DNA of 64,000 nucleotides from Datisca glomerata (taxonomy: Eukaryota; Streptophyta; Magnoliopsida; Cucurbitales; Datiscaceae). Shown in pieces: positions 11,850-23,307 of the stretch (position 1 is the stretch's first letter; the number at the start of each line of letters is the position of its first letter). Location: assembly GCA_003255025.1 (NCBI GenBank), contig QANY01009317.1:248001-312000 (forward strand). The letters are read 5' to 3'. Made by a program: the position numbers and the translations under genes. The notes below the pieces were generated by a model that was given only the letters and a program-made list of their open reading frames with translations, was not told the origin of the DNA and made no database searches.

Positions 11850-12335
11850 GACATGAATGGAAACCTACACATAGTCAGAAGTAGTGGTTGGAGTAGGAAT
11901 CAAAGATGATTCCTCCTCAAAGACAATGTCCCTTACTTTATTTCTCCCTCAAACTCAACATCCTCAAAAAATGTTGCAAATCCTATCTTAAAAATATGCT
12001 TTAGCGTGAGATCATAGAATTTGTAGCCATTTGATCACTCAGAATAACCAATAAAGTAGCTGCTCACTGTTTTAGAGTCCAATTTCTTTTCATTTGGCCT
12101 ATAAGGCCTTGCCTCAGCTGGACATCACCAAATGTGAAAATACTTTAGACTAGGCTTTTTACATGTCCAAAGCTCATATGGTGTTTTGACAACTGTTGTC
12201 TTTAATGCCTCTCCCCAAAGTGATTCTGGTAAGGTAGAATGATTAATCATACTCATCATCATGTCCTTAAGGTTTCTGTTTCATCTGGCATGGTATATTG
12301 TGGGACTATTCCACACTCCTCTCCCGACTATTTGC
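11850..12335 (-). pseudogene. Copia-2 integrase C-terminal part and pol linker
   Basis: On the minus strand the reading passes through the block that follows the integrase catalytic core: a degenerate RN.TLKDMM, LGEALK-type, then PYELW-like, PAEARPYRPNEKKLDSK and YFIGYSERSKGYKFYDP-type motifs, followed by RNKVRDIVFEEE. Frames change often. The catalytic core expected to its right on the same strand is absent; a piece of it is present on the opposite strand at 12,341-12,452. Confidence 0.8.
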
Positions 12336-12340
12336 TAGAT

Positions 12341-12452
12341 AATTTTTAAGAGGAAGAGAACCAACTCAACAAAAGGATTACAAGTTTCAGATTTGACCGT
12401 GGTGGTGAATATTATGGTAGATCTGACAATTCAAGAGAACAATGTCCAAAAG
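12341..12452 (+). pseudogene. Inverted integrase piece of copia-2
   Basis: On the plus strand, opposite to the rest of copia-2, the frame reads ENQLNKR, then DRGGEYYGR and EQCPKAF. DRGGEYYG is the second catalytic Asp block of copia integrase. In copia-3 the equivalent block (about 45,190-45,290) is on the same strand as its RT, so the opposite orientation here is an inversion or a rejoined fragment. It abuts the foreign LTR fragment on its right. Confidence 0.85.
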
Positions 12453-13040
12453 CCTTTGATACCTAAGTCAGTATCCTGGAGAAATTTTGGCAGAGTTTCT
12501 TTTAGAATAGAATTTCTTACCTTGTAATGTTTATCGATGGAGTATTTAAACCTGAAGCCTTGGAGGAGGATGTGTGTTGAATAAGCTTTGGGCGAGGTGA
12601 CGACATTTCCTTGATATGATGAGTTGGGGTGGCATTTAATGCCTTTGTCTCATGAGCTGAAGTAAATGAGGGTGCATTAAATATCAATTTATCTTTAGTC
12701 ACACGCCAGACATGGTAGATGTGACCGTTTGATGGCTGACTCGATGCTTCATCATGGTGATTGAAGTCGACCGACGCCTGTCGCAAGGGAGAAAACGCCA
12801 CATGGAGTGCTACTTCTGGCGAATAATAATGATGCCTAACACAGAACTAGCTGACCCCTGCTTTAGATCTTCTTCTCGAGACTTTATAGTTTACGATGGT
12901 CGGTGTCGCGCTAAGCTCCTTGGAGACAGACCTGGTCAGGTCTGTTCCCCTCCTTTTTAGGTCCTCAATGTTTCAATCTTTTTTTCCTTGAGTAGACTAG
13001 AGACCTCTGTCATGACCTACCATGTGGTGTTGCGTTATTA
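12453..13040 (+). repeat. LTR fragment related to element X
   Basis: Begins TGATACCTAAGTCAGTATCCTGG, then AATTTTGGCAGAGTTTC and TTTATCGATGGAGTATTTAAACCTG. This follows the same order as the element X LTR at 50,510-50,620 (GATGCTTAAGTCAGTATTTGG, ATTTTGGCATAATTTCC, CAATAGATGTACTTACACCTG). Similarity is clear but divergent. The piece also holds GACCTGGTCAGGTC, a short palindrome, near 12,928. No coding region recognised. It sits between copia-2 integrase and copia-2 right LTR. Confidence 0.6.
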
Positions 13041-13057
13041 GTATTCCGGAATACCCA

Positions 13058-13191
13058 TAACAATACTCATAAGTCTTAGAACTTTAACTTCTTAATTAGA
13101 TAACTTTAATTAGGCTTATTCAAAAATAGTACAACATATTTAATTTTACATGTGTGACCTTACATGTTGAAATTTTTCTAACATATGATAT
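13058..13191 (-). repeat. Copia-2 right LTR fragment (5' LTR of the minus element)
   Basis: Matches the left LTR from ATACCCATAA to the terminal CTAACA, with scattered differences and a small insertion (ACTTCTTAATT). Only the part nearest the TG end survives. Confidence 0.75.
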
Positions 13192-13719
13192 TTTGATGAA
13201 ATTTTTACATTAATTTAGATAGGCATTAAGTGATTTTATTATTCATATTTTAAGTGATTTCTTTCTTGGAATATTCCTAGCCGCAAAAGTGCAGCCTTTA
13301 ACAGAACATTGGTCTAGTTGTATACGAAGAAAGAGAATCTGTGAAATTTAACGTAGATTAAATTGTAAATCATTTTAGCTAGGGACTAAAGAAAACGTCG
13401 AGATCTGTTTTGATATATGATTAGTTTCTATTTCGAATCGGAAGCAATCAATTTGTGCTTATTCTTTTTTTATATTTGGTAAGTCTATATTTCAACTTTT
13501 TAACATATAAATTAAAATGGCATTTTCTATTATATTTCAGCAAGAAAATATCATGATTTCTCTCCAGTCGAATCATATTCTAACCTTGTTTGGCAGATTT
13601 CAGATTTGATATTTATTTTGCGCAATTAAAAAATGGTTGAAAAATAAGTTTAAAAACACTTATTTTAAGTTAACTTTATTCATTTTGAAAACCAATTATT
13701 ATACAAATTTCTAAAAAAA
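13192..13719. other. AT-rich spacer, possibly the start of copia-B
   Basis: No coding domain and no repeat partner seen. It may contain the beginning of the copia-B 5' LTR, whose left limit I cannot fix. Confidence 0.3.
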
Positions 13720-14080
13720 TGTTCTGAGTTTTTGTTTTAATTACAATGCGATCCCATGTAATTTATAAACCTATTATTTTTTTAGGTTTTGAGAAGAGTG
13801 AGAGAGTTGAGACATTTGTTTTGAAGGGAGAAAAGAAAACTTAGGTTATTCATTCCAATTTGTATGTTGTAATTATTTGTAATTCTTTTGGATTTTAATT
13901 ATAGTGAAGATCAAATCACACCCCATGAAGTAGGCTTTGTCAAATCACATAAATATCTGTCTTCCTTTCTTCTCTTATTTGTTTGATTTGTTGCTGTGTT
14001 TTGAGTCATTTTAGGTTATTTTGGTCAATCCGGACCTGAGTTTAGTGCTTCTGCGCATATCAATCAGTTCGGAGCTTTCC
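13720..14080 (+). repeat. Copia-B 5' LTR end and leader
   Basis: ATTTATAAACC near 13,761 is a TATA-like element. It is followed by GAGAAGAGTGAGAGAG and a block at 13,915-13,965 (CATGAAGTAGGCTTTGTCAAATCACATAAA) of the type seen in many plant copia LTRs, where a '...GTGGATGTAGG...ACCACGTAAA' segment lies in R/U5. No clear primer-binding site before the gag ATG at 14,098. Confidence 0.55.
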
Positions 14081-14097
14081 GTTTCAAACTAGCGAGA

Positions 14098-15289
14098 TGG
14101 AAGATGAATTTGTTAAAACAGTTAAATCAATAGCAGGAACAATGATTTCGAATGCCAAATTCGAAGTTGAAAATTTGGATGGTTCGGGTAAATTTGGCAT
14201 ATGGCAATGCGAAGTCTTAGGACTTCTGATTCAACGAAAATTGGTTGACACTGAATTGTCAAGCTTGTGATGCAATCTGACTTTGTCTTGCAAATGATCA
14301 GAAATAGTTTGTGATGAAGGAGACTTTGTGCATAGTTATAAAGAAATTGGAGATCAGTACATGACTAAGAGTGTAGAGAACTCACTCCATTTGAAGAAGA
14401 AATTGTTCCGGTTTCAATACAAGTTATGTACTACTATTTTAAGTACCTGAATGATCGCAATAAAATTTTAGCGGATTTGTAAAATTTAGTGTTAAAATTA
14501 AAGATGAAGATAAAACATTATTGTTGTTAAATTCTTTGCATGATCTGTATGTTCACTTCTCTCTACCACTTTGCCATATGATAAAGATTTGATTAAATTT
14601 GATGAGGTATATGATGTTTTGGTGAACAATATCAAAAGAAGGATCAACGACATATTCATACGAATTCTAATGCAAAAGGTTGATAGTAAGGGGTAGTGGA
14701 TAGAAATCCGTGAAAGAAATGGGATAATCACTCAAAATCCAGAAGTGAATCTTCTAATAGGAAGATTGTAAAGTTGAGTGTGCCTTTTGTTATGAGAAAT
14801 TACATTGAAAAGAAGAATTGTCCCAAGTTGAAAAATAGGGAAAATAAGGAGTCTAGTGCTAATGTTGTTTAAAATGAAGAAAAAGAGTTTGTCCCGGCTA
14901 CTTCATCATCTAGCAAGCACTCAGATAGTTGGTTGCTTGATTTTATTTGTCCCTACCATGTGTCCACATCGTAATTCGCTTTCTAATTTTAGATAATTGG
15001 ATGGAGGTGTAGTTTTTATGGGTAATGAAATTGTCTATGGAATATGTAATATTTGATTCAAAATGCATGATGGATCAGTAAAGGTTAGATGTGAAGGATG
15101 TGAGAAGAATCTTATCTCACTTGGGGCATTAGAATCAAAGAGTTTCAAAATCACAATGGAACGGGATCTTTGAAGGTGGTTTCAGGTGAAATGGATGATT
15201 TTAAGAGTACTTGAAATGTTAATTTGCATCTTCTGAATGAGAGCAGTACAGTAGCAGGGACAATTGCAATTTCTGATGTCTTTGCAGAT
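14098..15289 (+). pseudogene. Copia-B gag and protease
   Basis: From ATG 14,098: MEDEFVKTVKS, then KFEVENLDGSGKFGIWQ (the conserved copia gag N-terminal block), DEDKTLLLLNSL near 14,510, a degenerate CCHC knuckle near 14,780-14,830 (CAFC...NCPK, in mixed frames), then DSWLLDF.CPYHVS near 14,930 (the copia protease box, usually W(I/L)DSGCS.H; here Phe-Ile replace the catalytic Asp-Ser-Gly surroundings), then an NLISLG-type block near 15,110. Several stops and frameshifts. The frame ends in FADV at 15,290 where element A was inserted. Confidence 0.88.
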
Positions 15290-15294
15290 GTTTT
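15290..15294. repeat. Left target duplication of element A (GTTTT)
   Basis: GTTTT precedes the LTR start TGTTAG at 15,295. GTTTC follows the right LTR at 26,403-26,407: 4 of 5 match. Removing the element plus one copy brings the copia-B frame together in register, which supports this placement. Confidence 0.6.
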
Positions 15295-16629
15295 TGTTAG
15301 GATTGTACCCTAAAAACACTGAGATTCTATTGTATTTATTGAGATATTTAATTTTGATTAATAATAAATAGTTTATTTTTATATTATGTGCAATACATTC
15401 TTGTAAAAGGTCCACAAGTATAATAGTACTTGATTTATAAGTTCTATGTAGTTTAGTTCATGGAAACAAAGTATTTAACCAAGAGTTTTTTATGACTTGT
15501 AAATACTTAATTTCACAGTCTAGTGAATCTGAGCTCTTTACTAAGAAAAGACATTAGTACATTAACTATATTATGTAGAGTGACTTATCTTGGTCACTAG
15601 GTAGAGTATCTAGTTAATGTACTAGCGCATTTGAAATGTATTGAAAGTATTAATGAGTCTAATTTTGAGTAAAATATTATCAAATGAAAATCATAACTCA
15701 TTGCTATTATGTTATGAGTGCTCTTAATTTTGAGATAGTTATGAACTTATATTTAATTACTTAATTATTTTGATCTACTAAGAATGATACTCTATAAGTC
15801 AACATTTTTTGTAGGTTGGATGATTGTGTTATTAGATAGTGAATCCATAGATTCTCAATAGCAGAATCCATAGTTATTTTTAATTAAGTGACATAATGCC
15901 TCTTAGATTTTTCATTTATGTGGTCACAGTAAACTAAGCGCTTAATATCTCTGGTGGATTACTAGAGATTTGATAATTTTACTTGAGGCGTCAAGTATGA
16001 AAATTATCATAGTTGACTAGTATAAAGAATTTAGAACCTAAGGAATACCAAGATGTGTAATTAACCTAATTATGCACGATCTATATTATGGAGAGGCATT
16101 ACATGATGAATAATATGTCAATGATAGTTACGTCGAGTAATGTAAAATACATTTAGAGTTCAATTATGATTTTATACCAGAGTTAATAACCTAAGGAATA
16201 CCAAGATGGGTAATTAACCTAATTATGCACGATCTATATTATGGAGAGGCATTACATGATGAATAATATGTCAATGATAGTTACGTCGAGTAATGTAAAA
16301 TACATTTAGAGTTCAATTATGATTTTATACCAGAGTTAATCATAATTAATAATTAATAAATTTGATTATAGATTTAATCGATAAAATTTATTAATTATGT
16401 ATTCAAATGTATTTTTATCCTTATGATCCCCTTACTAACTTCAAAATTGAGTTACATTGTGACAAAACTTATTTAATGAACAAATGACTCAATGTGGACA
16501 CCCTACAGTCAATCAAGTGATCTAAAGCTAACTCTATTTTTTTCTAGAAAAGCCAAAGGTTAATTAAAATTAATTTATTTTATCAATTAAATTTATTTAA
16601 TAAAAATGGCACAAACGGTTGGCAATTTT
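15295..16629 (+). repeat. Element A left LTR, part 1
   Basis: Starts TGTTAGGATTGTACCC. It matches the LTR at 63,348 through blocks such as GTATTTAACCAAGA, TTTATGACTTGTAAAT and TGGTCACTAGGTAGAGTA. It contains a perfect-looking 153-bp tandem duplication (16,035-16,340). The last ~170 bases match 25,857-26,027 of the right LTR. It stops at 16,629 where the CACTA terminus begins and resumes at 23,308. Confidence 0.85.
16035..16340. repeat. 153-bp tandem duplication inside the LTR
   Basis: Copies 16,035-16,187 and 16,188-16,340 are head to tail and differ, as far as I can see, at one base (AAGATGTGTAA versus AAGATGGGTAA). The unit starts AACCTAAGGAATACC and ends CCAGAGTTAAT. The near identity means a duplication much younger than the LTR itself. 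Confidence 0.95.
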
Positions 16630-16644
16630 CACTACAATAATTAT

Positions 16645-17230
16645 GTGTAGTTATAGCATAACACCACCGCATTTTGGTCCAAAACAAAATGAAAAACTAA
16701 AAAGCGCGGAGTGAAAATTTTTCACCCAGCCCCAAACCCACATCTCTATCTTACCAAATGAAAAATTCCCCCAAACCCGCGTCTTTCTTTCAGTACAGTA
16801 GCTCTCAATTTATTTCGATCTCGAAGCTACCCAATGAGCTCTCTCGAAGCTCACCAATGAGCTCTTCACAGTGGCTCTCTCTCGATCTCAAAGCTCACCA
16901 GAATCTCACTAACGAGCTCTCTCGAAGCTCACCAATGAGCTTTCTCGAAGCTCCCTCTTGAGAACATCTCTCTTTATCTCTCAGCTCTCTCGTGGAGCTC
17001 TCTCACAAATCTCTCAGCTTCGTCGTAGGTTTCTCTCACGGAAGCAAGCTATCCCTCGTAACTCTCACTCTCTCAGCTCTCTCCTACTTCGATTTTGCAG
17101 CTCATAATAGAGGTAAGGGTTTCATTCTCAAATTCTTATCTAATTTTAGTGATTTTTTGCCTAATTTTTGAGTTTTATCTGAGTTGAATAGGGTTTGTGT
17201 CTTCAATTTTTGGGCATGCAGTAAGTTTTG
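16645..17230 (+). repeat. CACTA 5' leader-like repeat, copy 1
   Basis: Contains GTTATAGCATAAC, then a CT-rich tract with repeated AGCTCTCTC words, then CTCTCTCCTACTTCGATTTT, CAGCTCATAATAGAG and GTAAGGGTTTCATT. AG/GTAAGG near 17,111 looks like a splice donor following a CT-rich 5' untranslated leader. A related copy lies at 19,160-19,690. Confidence 0.75.
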
Positions 17231-19159
17231 AAATTTAAACTCCTAATTTCTTGTCTGTCTTCACCTGCTTCTGCATAACATACCACATCCGTCATTTTTG
17301 CTAATCATAAGCTTGACACACAACATATTGACTTGTTTCTTTCTGGCAAAAATCAAAATAAAATCTTTGCAGAGTATTTTTTCTACTAAACTCAGCAGAC
17401 TAAAGTTCGTGTTTCAACAAAACTTTAGTCAATGGAGTCTTGGAAACAAATTAGAACAAAAGCAAATCAGTAAACATAAAGAAAAGAAAAAAACTTATTA
17501 AGCCTCCTTTGGAATAATAGTACAAAACTATGAATATTTTATATTCTTTCATCAGTAAACTTACCTCTAACTATGAATATTGTATATTCTTTTATCAGTA
17601 AACTTACCTCTTGGACACCAGCATTATGATTTTTTCCTCAATAGCTGAAGCATTGGTTATTCCAAGAACAGATAATAAAGAAAATGTTGCAATAGAGCAA
17701 ATCGGCATTACTTGTGCATTAGGAAATACAACTTTGGTTTTCCAGTTTGTTAAATTATAGAGGTCTCTATGTAAATTGTCATAGATTTTAACAATCTTAT
17801 GAAAGTTGCCTCATTCTGTAGCTTGTAGGATCTCTCTCAACTATTACTGAATAAAATCAGAGATCACATATATGATATTTATCTTGACTGAATTATTGCT
17901 TTTCACTATTTAGTTTGTAATTGTCTCTCTACCTGGCCGAGGTCTTTTTATCTTTGTAGGGTACAAGTTCTCTAGCAGGGGCAAAGGAAACAAGGAAGAG
18001 GTACTTCTGCATTCCAAAGCATCAATTTGTAGTGTATATGTATATTTATATTCTGCGTTTTGTAGATATTTTCTTGGCTGCTCTGATTTTAGTTTCCTTC
18101 TCCCTTTAACTCTGCATGTTCTTGTGGAACTGTGTATCGTGGGTTTTGTATGGATCGGTATGTACTCTTCTCATGCTTTAAAATTTCTTTGATTTCATTA
18201 TAATATGCAAAACATGATTTTGAAATGGAAAGTGAATTATAGAAATCTATGAACATTTTTTAGGGTACTGTTGCAAATGTAGATTAAGGATAATTATCCC
18301 CTATGATAGTTAGGGGATGAAAGTGCAGAATTTGAGCAAAATGTTTATGGATTTGAATCTTGTTGTACTGCACAACTCTCTCTCTCTCTTACATCTCTTT
18401 GTCTTTCAGCTCTACGTTGCAGCTCTATTTTCCAGCACTTCCCTGATCAAGCTCTTAAGCTAAAGCAGCTCACAATTCTTACACTATCAGAGACAAATTA
18501 GGTATGCATCCTCACCTGAACCTGTTTCTTTACCCATTTCATTCTCTTGACTACTTTAGTCAACCTCCCTTAGAGTTCATCATTTTGTTTAGTTTCACTT
18601 ATGACATGTGACAATGTAACATTCTAGTTCTTGTTGTAATTAAGTTTTTGAAAATTAAGGTTTTTGTTTTGTGTTGGAGGTCTCTCAACATTGGTCTTGA
18701 GGATAATTTTTGGACAACTTGCTCACACTCTTTTTAGATCTATGAGGTTAGGTAGTAATTAGCCTATCTCAGGGTTTCTTCTTAATACATATTACTTATT
18801 TATAAAAAAAAAGTTGTATCTTTACCAGATCCAATAAATTGAAGTGTTGTTTTACATTGATATGTGACTTTTTTTTCTGCCCGTCATGGTTTAGAAGTTG
18901 TGGTTCTGCATCAGCTGACTAATCTTTTACTAGATTTATGTGGAGTTTTTATGGAGTAGTAATTTGTTTCTCATCACAGCCATTTGGTGAATTTAATGTG
19001 GTCTTATTGTTTAACCATTGTGGTCAATTCTGATCCTTTTACATAGTATTATATATATAGTTTTTAGTTTTATCAACATGATGGCAGTTGAATGTTAATA
19101 ACTTTTGTAGAACAAAAGCTTTGGTTCTAAATTGAAGGTGTTTCAGAATGTTTTCTAAA
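17231..19159. other. CACTA interior, segment 1: no recognised gene
   Basis: AT-rich and intron-like. TTATCTTTGTAG near 17,950-17,961 and GAAGAG/GTACTT near 17,996 could bound a short exon, and CT-rich words recur near 18,375-18,415. No transposase motif was found. Confidence 0.4.
17526..17611. repeat. 43-bp tandem duplication
   Basis: AACTATGAATATT(T/G)TATATTCTTT(C/T)ATCAG followed by TAAACTTACCTCT occurs twice head to tail, with about two differences. Confidence 0.85.
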
Positions 19160-19690
19160 TATATATTATACGCATGTTTATAGCACATAACGATCGCGTT
19201 TGAGAGCAAAACGTGATGAAAAACCAACGCTGGTCAAAGGCCGGCTAGTGAAAAATTCCCAAAACCTGCGTCTCTCTCAGTAGCTCTATCTATCTCACAA
19301 CTCTCTCTCAAACTCCAATTCTAAAAAACGTGCTCTCTGTGAAGCTCTCTCTTAGCTCGCTCTCGAGAAGCTCTCTTTCGTGAAGCTTTCTCTTTTAGCT
19401 TCGTCCCAGCTTCTCTCTCGCAGTTTTCTCTCATGGCTTTCTCTCGCATCTCTCTCTTATCTCGTAACTCTATCTCATAGCAACCTCTCTCTCACATCCC
19501 TCACTCTCTCAGCTCTGTGCTAGCTCTTTCACCCAACTCTCTCCTACTTCGACTTCACAGTTCATAATCGAAGGTAAGTGTTTCATTATCAAATTCATGT
19601 CTATTTTTTGTGATTTTTATCTGATTTTTGTGAATTTTGAGTTTTATCTGAGTTAATTAGGGTTTGTGTTCCCGATTCCTGGGCATGAAG
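19160..19690 (+). repeat. CACTA 5' leader-like repeat, copy 2
   Basis: Repeats the order of copy 1: TTTATAGCACATAAC, AAAAATTCCCAAAACCTGCGTCTC, a CT-rich tract, CTCTCTCCTACTTCGACTTC, CAGTTCATAATCGAAG, then GTAAGTGTTTCATT and GAGTTTTATCTGAGTTAATT. Again AG/GTAAG gives a donor-like site, near 19,573. The copies are clearly diverged, so the duplication is not recent, or two related elements have recombined. Confidence 0.8.
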
Positions 19691-22222
19691 TTGTATGTGT
19701 TCTTACAATCAATGAGTTTTGAGTTTTCTTACCATCAGTGAGTTTTGAGTTTGAATCCTCTCGATTAGCAATTTACGGGCACGATTTTGCATGAACTTTC
19801 AATTGTTAGTTGAAAATTTCTCTGTATGTCATGCTTAGACATTTTAATTTCAGGATTTTCACTCAAAAAAATATTGTTCCATAAAATTAATTAACCATTA
19901 TGTAACTTTTTGCCTAAGGTTTTCAATTTTGAATTCTGTCTGTTTTGTATGGAGAGCTTATGAGCTATGTATTTCGATTCAAGTAAGCAATAAACACTTG
20001 CATATGAGGTGTGGTCTTACCTAGTGTACAAAACCTACTTGACTTGGTCAAATGTGCTCATGTACCTCCATCTAAATAATCTGAAGAATGTTAAGTTACT
20101 AGCTTGATTTTATCATGTTGTTTTAGTTCTGATAATGCTTCATTATGTGTTTTAATTCATTAGGTTTTACATATGTTAAATGCATTTGGTGTACATACAT
20201 TGGAAGAGTTTTGTTTTTAAGTTTCTATGCCATAATTGTGCATATTTTTTACAGAGGGAAGCTTGCCTAGAACGAATATGCTAAAATATGGAATTGTTTT
20301 CATTTTTCTACTATGTATAGTAATAATTCACTCCTTAGAGAAACTACCTCCACGTTAAACCTTTTTCCTTTTTCCAATGGCAGTTTATTATTTGTTGTAG
20401 TTGAGGATTTGTGCTTGATATCTTGAATGAGATCATTTTAGTAGGCTTGTGATTACCGGAATTCTTTTTTTGTTTTTTTGCTTCCCTCTTTGCATTTGGA
20501 GCATCTTGTAAAGTTTTGCCGATGCTACCTATGGTCACCCAGCTAGTCACAGAAGACCAAAATGAGGAAGCGAAGGCATATTCATTGATAAATGTAATAC
20601 TACAACATGTAAGTGATACTTGGAAATTCAAGTGTTGGTTGTGTTAGATAAATTGTTATCGAGATTGTGTAGTTGGAATGCTGCTACTAGAGAAAATTTT
20701 GCATATGCAATTGACGATTGCGCATATATATTTTCATTGTTGATTGGTTCTTAGTAACAATTTTTTTTGAAGAAATTATGGTTCTTGGCAGATTATTTGC
20801 AAGCAGAGCCTCCCTATAATTGGTATCTGACTATCTTGTATCCTCTTATGTGTTCTGGAAAATACTTACAACTTCAAATACTAGCACTCATGGAGGGTTC
20901 TCTGTTCCTCGTAGAGCTTCCAGATATTGTTTCCTTCATCTATATGTTATTCAACTATTTCTATAATGAGTGCTTAGTTCCTTGAGTGATGCCATTGTAA
21001 GTGCTTAGTTTCAAAATTAACGTTCTTGTTTCTTTTATATGGATGTGCATGTATTAATACTGCATTGAGAGGTCCGGGTGTTTTATTTCCACATGCCATT
21101 GTGATTTTTCTAGTTGGCTGAATCCAAAAGTGGGGGTTGAGAGGATTTTTAGATGAATTGGTATTAGAAGAAACATTTGCTGGATGTTTCTTTGTGTTAG
21201 GATGCTTATTACTAAGTAAGTATCTAATGCAATATCTACAATTCTTATATCTGTTTGATGTGTTTGATTGGTGGAGTATTGAGATGTTACAGTAGTGTTA
21301 AAACAAGTGTTACAGTCATGACTATGTTAAACACTATGATGGTAAGTCTTTTACTTTTTTTCATTTTACTGTCTCCAACAAATGTGCACAAGCCATATGA
21401 AATTGAACATGTTATGGGACTTTGTAGAATTCTCATGTTTTTGTTCATGTATGCATGATTAATAGTGATTTTACATATGCTTCTTTATAAACTATCTAAA
21501 TTGATCTTGGGACTTCTGCCAGTAAAATTATAATGAGATGAACTTGACCATATAAAGGTATGTTTTTTGAAGCTTTGACATCAAATAATAAGTTCATAAA
21601 TGTTGGTTGATATTCTATTGTAAGTACTTCTTTTCGAACTACTGTTGGTTGATATTCTGCTGGACATGATTGAAATTATGTTGATTTGAGTTTCATTATT
21701 GGCTGCATTGGTGGTGTTAATTGAAATTGGAAGAAAAATGATGGTGGTGATTATAGGTATGATGATGAAAATTGTGTGCATTTTAATGGGTTGGAGATTA
21801 TATTGCAAGTGATTGATTATAATTGCATTAGTGGAGTTTTGTAGTTTTAAGATGGTAGCTATTTCTTTTAACGAATCATAATAATACAATAACAAGATAA
21901 AAGATGCATCATCAAGGGTCAAAGAGTCTTTCACCAATAGCTCTCTCTTGATTAATGAAACTACAAATTGGGTGTTAGAAATGTGAATTGAAATGTTGGA
22001 TTTGTTTATGTTGGTAGGGTTAGATTTTGAATATTATGTGAATTGAAATGTTGGATTTTCTTATGTTGTTTTTCTAACTGCTATTATATATGCATTTTCA
22101 AGGATAGAACATAGATGCATGGAAAGTATATAGTTCAAGAAATAGCATTTTGCGATCTAGATTACAATATTATAAATCAACATGTCTGAATACTGGAAAG
22201 CCTTTTTATAAAGATAATATAT

Positions 22223-22253
<31 letters not shown>

Positions 22254-22605
22254 TTATAAGTAGATATTGAACTATATCAATTATTTTTTTCATATAGGTC
22301 TATAAAAAACACAACAAACACGTAGAAATTCAGGTGGTGCGTGGTTGCACATAGTGATAAAGAATATGAAATCAACAGGAAGACATGGAAGTCTTTTTAT
22401 GAAAATTTTGACTTGATATGAACACTTGATATTGTATTTGATATGGATATTTATTAGTAAATTTCTTTAATTAAATATTTTAAATTAGTAATTTAATGGA
22501 TGATCTTTATATTATTTATTTGATACATTAGCGTAAATTATTTAAAGCATTTAAAACCCTATAAGGGAATATAATATCCTAAAGAAGCACAATAGGAAAA
22601 TGCAG
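19691..22605. other. CACTA interior, segment 2: no recognised gene
   Basis: TTTTTTACAGAGGG near 20,246-20,259 is a possible splice acceptor. Short open frames (for example 20,767-20,985 and 21,255-21,458, plus) show no domain that I know. A (TA)n microsatellite lies at 22,215-22,254. Nothing supports a functional transposase. Confidence 0.4.
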
Positions 22606-23307
22606 TTATGATATGGTTAGACATACAAAGGTATTTTTAAAATGCTATAGAAAACTTTTAGCGACTTTAAAAACAGCTATAATACACGTTTAATAGTGTT
22701 TAAAAAATGCTATTGTAACGTTTCTATAACATTTTTTAAATGCTATAGAAAGAGTCCCATTGCGCTGGGTATCCTTTCTATAGCGTTTAAAAAACGCTAT
22801 AGAAAAGTTACCATATTTTTTTATAGTTATTTTTAAACGCTATAGAAAGTCTCCCATTGTTGCTACGCTTATTATAGCATTTATAAAACACTATGGAAAC
22901 CTTTTTATAGCATTATTAACGCTATAGAAAGTCACCAAGCGCAATAGGACGCTTTCTATAGTGTTTAAAAACGCTATAAAAAAGTTTCCATAGCGTTTAA
23001 AAAACGCTATAGAAAGGTTTCCATAGCATTTTTTAAACGTTATAGAAAGTCTCCCATTGTTCCTACGTTTATAATAGCATTTATAAAACGCTATGGAAAC
23101 CTTTTTATAGCATTTGAAAAACGCTATCGAAAGGTTACAATAGCGTTTTATAAACGCTATTAAAAGTAGTTATGACAGAGTTTAAAAAATGCTATCGTAG
23201 GGTTGGAATTTTAATAACGTTGACAAACATAACATTACAGAAAAATGCTATAAAAACCTTATGATAGTGTTTTTTGGCCGCTATCATAGGGTTTTTTTGT
23301 TGTAGTA
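22606..23307. repeat. CACTA subterminal repeat array
   Basis: Many direct and inverted copies of a word close to TTTCTATAGCGTTT / AAACGCTATAGAAAG, often as palindromes, are spaced every 40-70 bases, interleaved with CCCATTG(T/C)(T/G)CTACG-type words. In CACTA elements such subterminal repeats bind TNPA. The array ends in the terminal inverted repeat at 23,307. The left end lacks an equally dense array. Confidence 0.85.

Larger units (their letters stand above)
9412..13191 (-). mobile_element. Ty1/copia retrotransposon copia-2, rearranged
   Basis: A minus-strand copia. From right to left it holds a right LTR fragment, an inserted foreign LTR piece, an inverted integrase piece, the integrase C-terminal part, RT, RNase H and the left LTR. 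The two LTRs share ACCCATAAGTCTTAGAATTTTAA and TTAATTAGGCTTATTCAAA(G/A)ATAG and a terminal TGTTRGAAAAATTTCAACATG (minus). Gag and the start of pol are missing. The element has been broken by rearrangement, not only by point decay. Confidence 0.82.
16630..23307. mobile_element. CACTA (En/Spm) DNA transposon, 6.68 kb, apparently non-autonomous
   Basis: The left end is CACTACAATAATT and the right end is the complement of TACTACAACAAAA, so the terminal repeat is the CACTA type with one terminal base changed at the right. A 3-bp duplication TTT flanks it (16,627-16,629 and 23,308-23,310), the normal CACTA size. The empty site is visible in the right LTR of element A at 26,013-26,039. The right end carries dense subterminal repeats with palindromic GCTATAG words, another CACTA hallmark. 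I could not recognise a TNPD or TNPA transposase inside; either the genes are lost or the coding parts are in short exons I cannot join. Confidence 0.9.

Noticed and set aside
20344..20985. Open frames inside the CACTA element as transposase exons
   Set aside because: No TNPD/TNPA motif seen in either strand; lengths are those expected by chance.
22606..23307. Palindromic hairpins as a microRNA precursor
   Set aside because: Many similar short palindromes end at a CACTA terminus, which fits subterminal transposase-binding repeats better.
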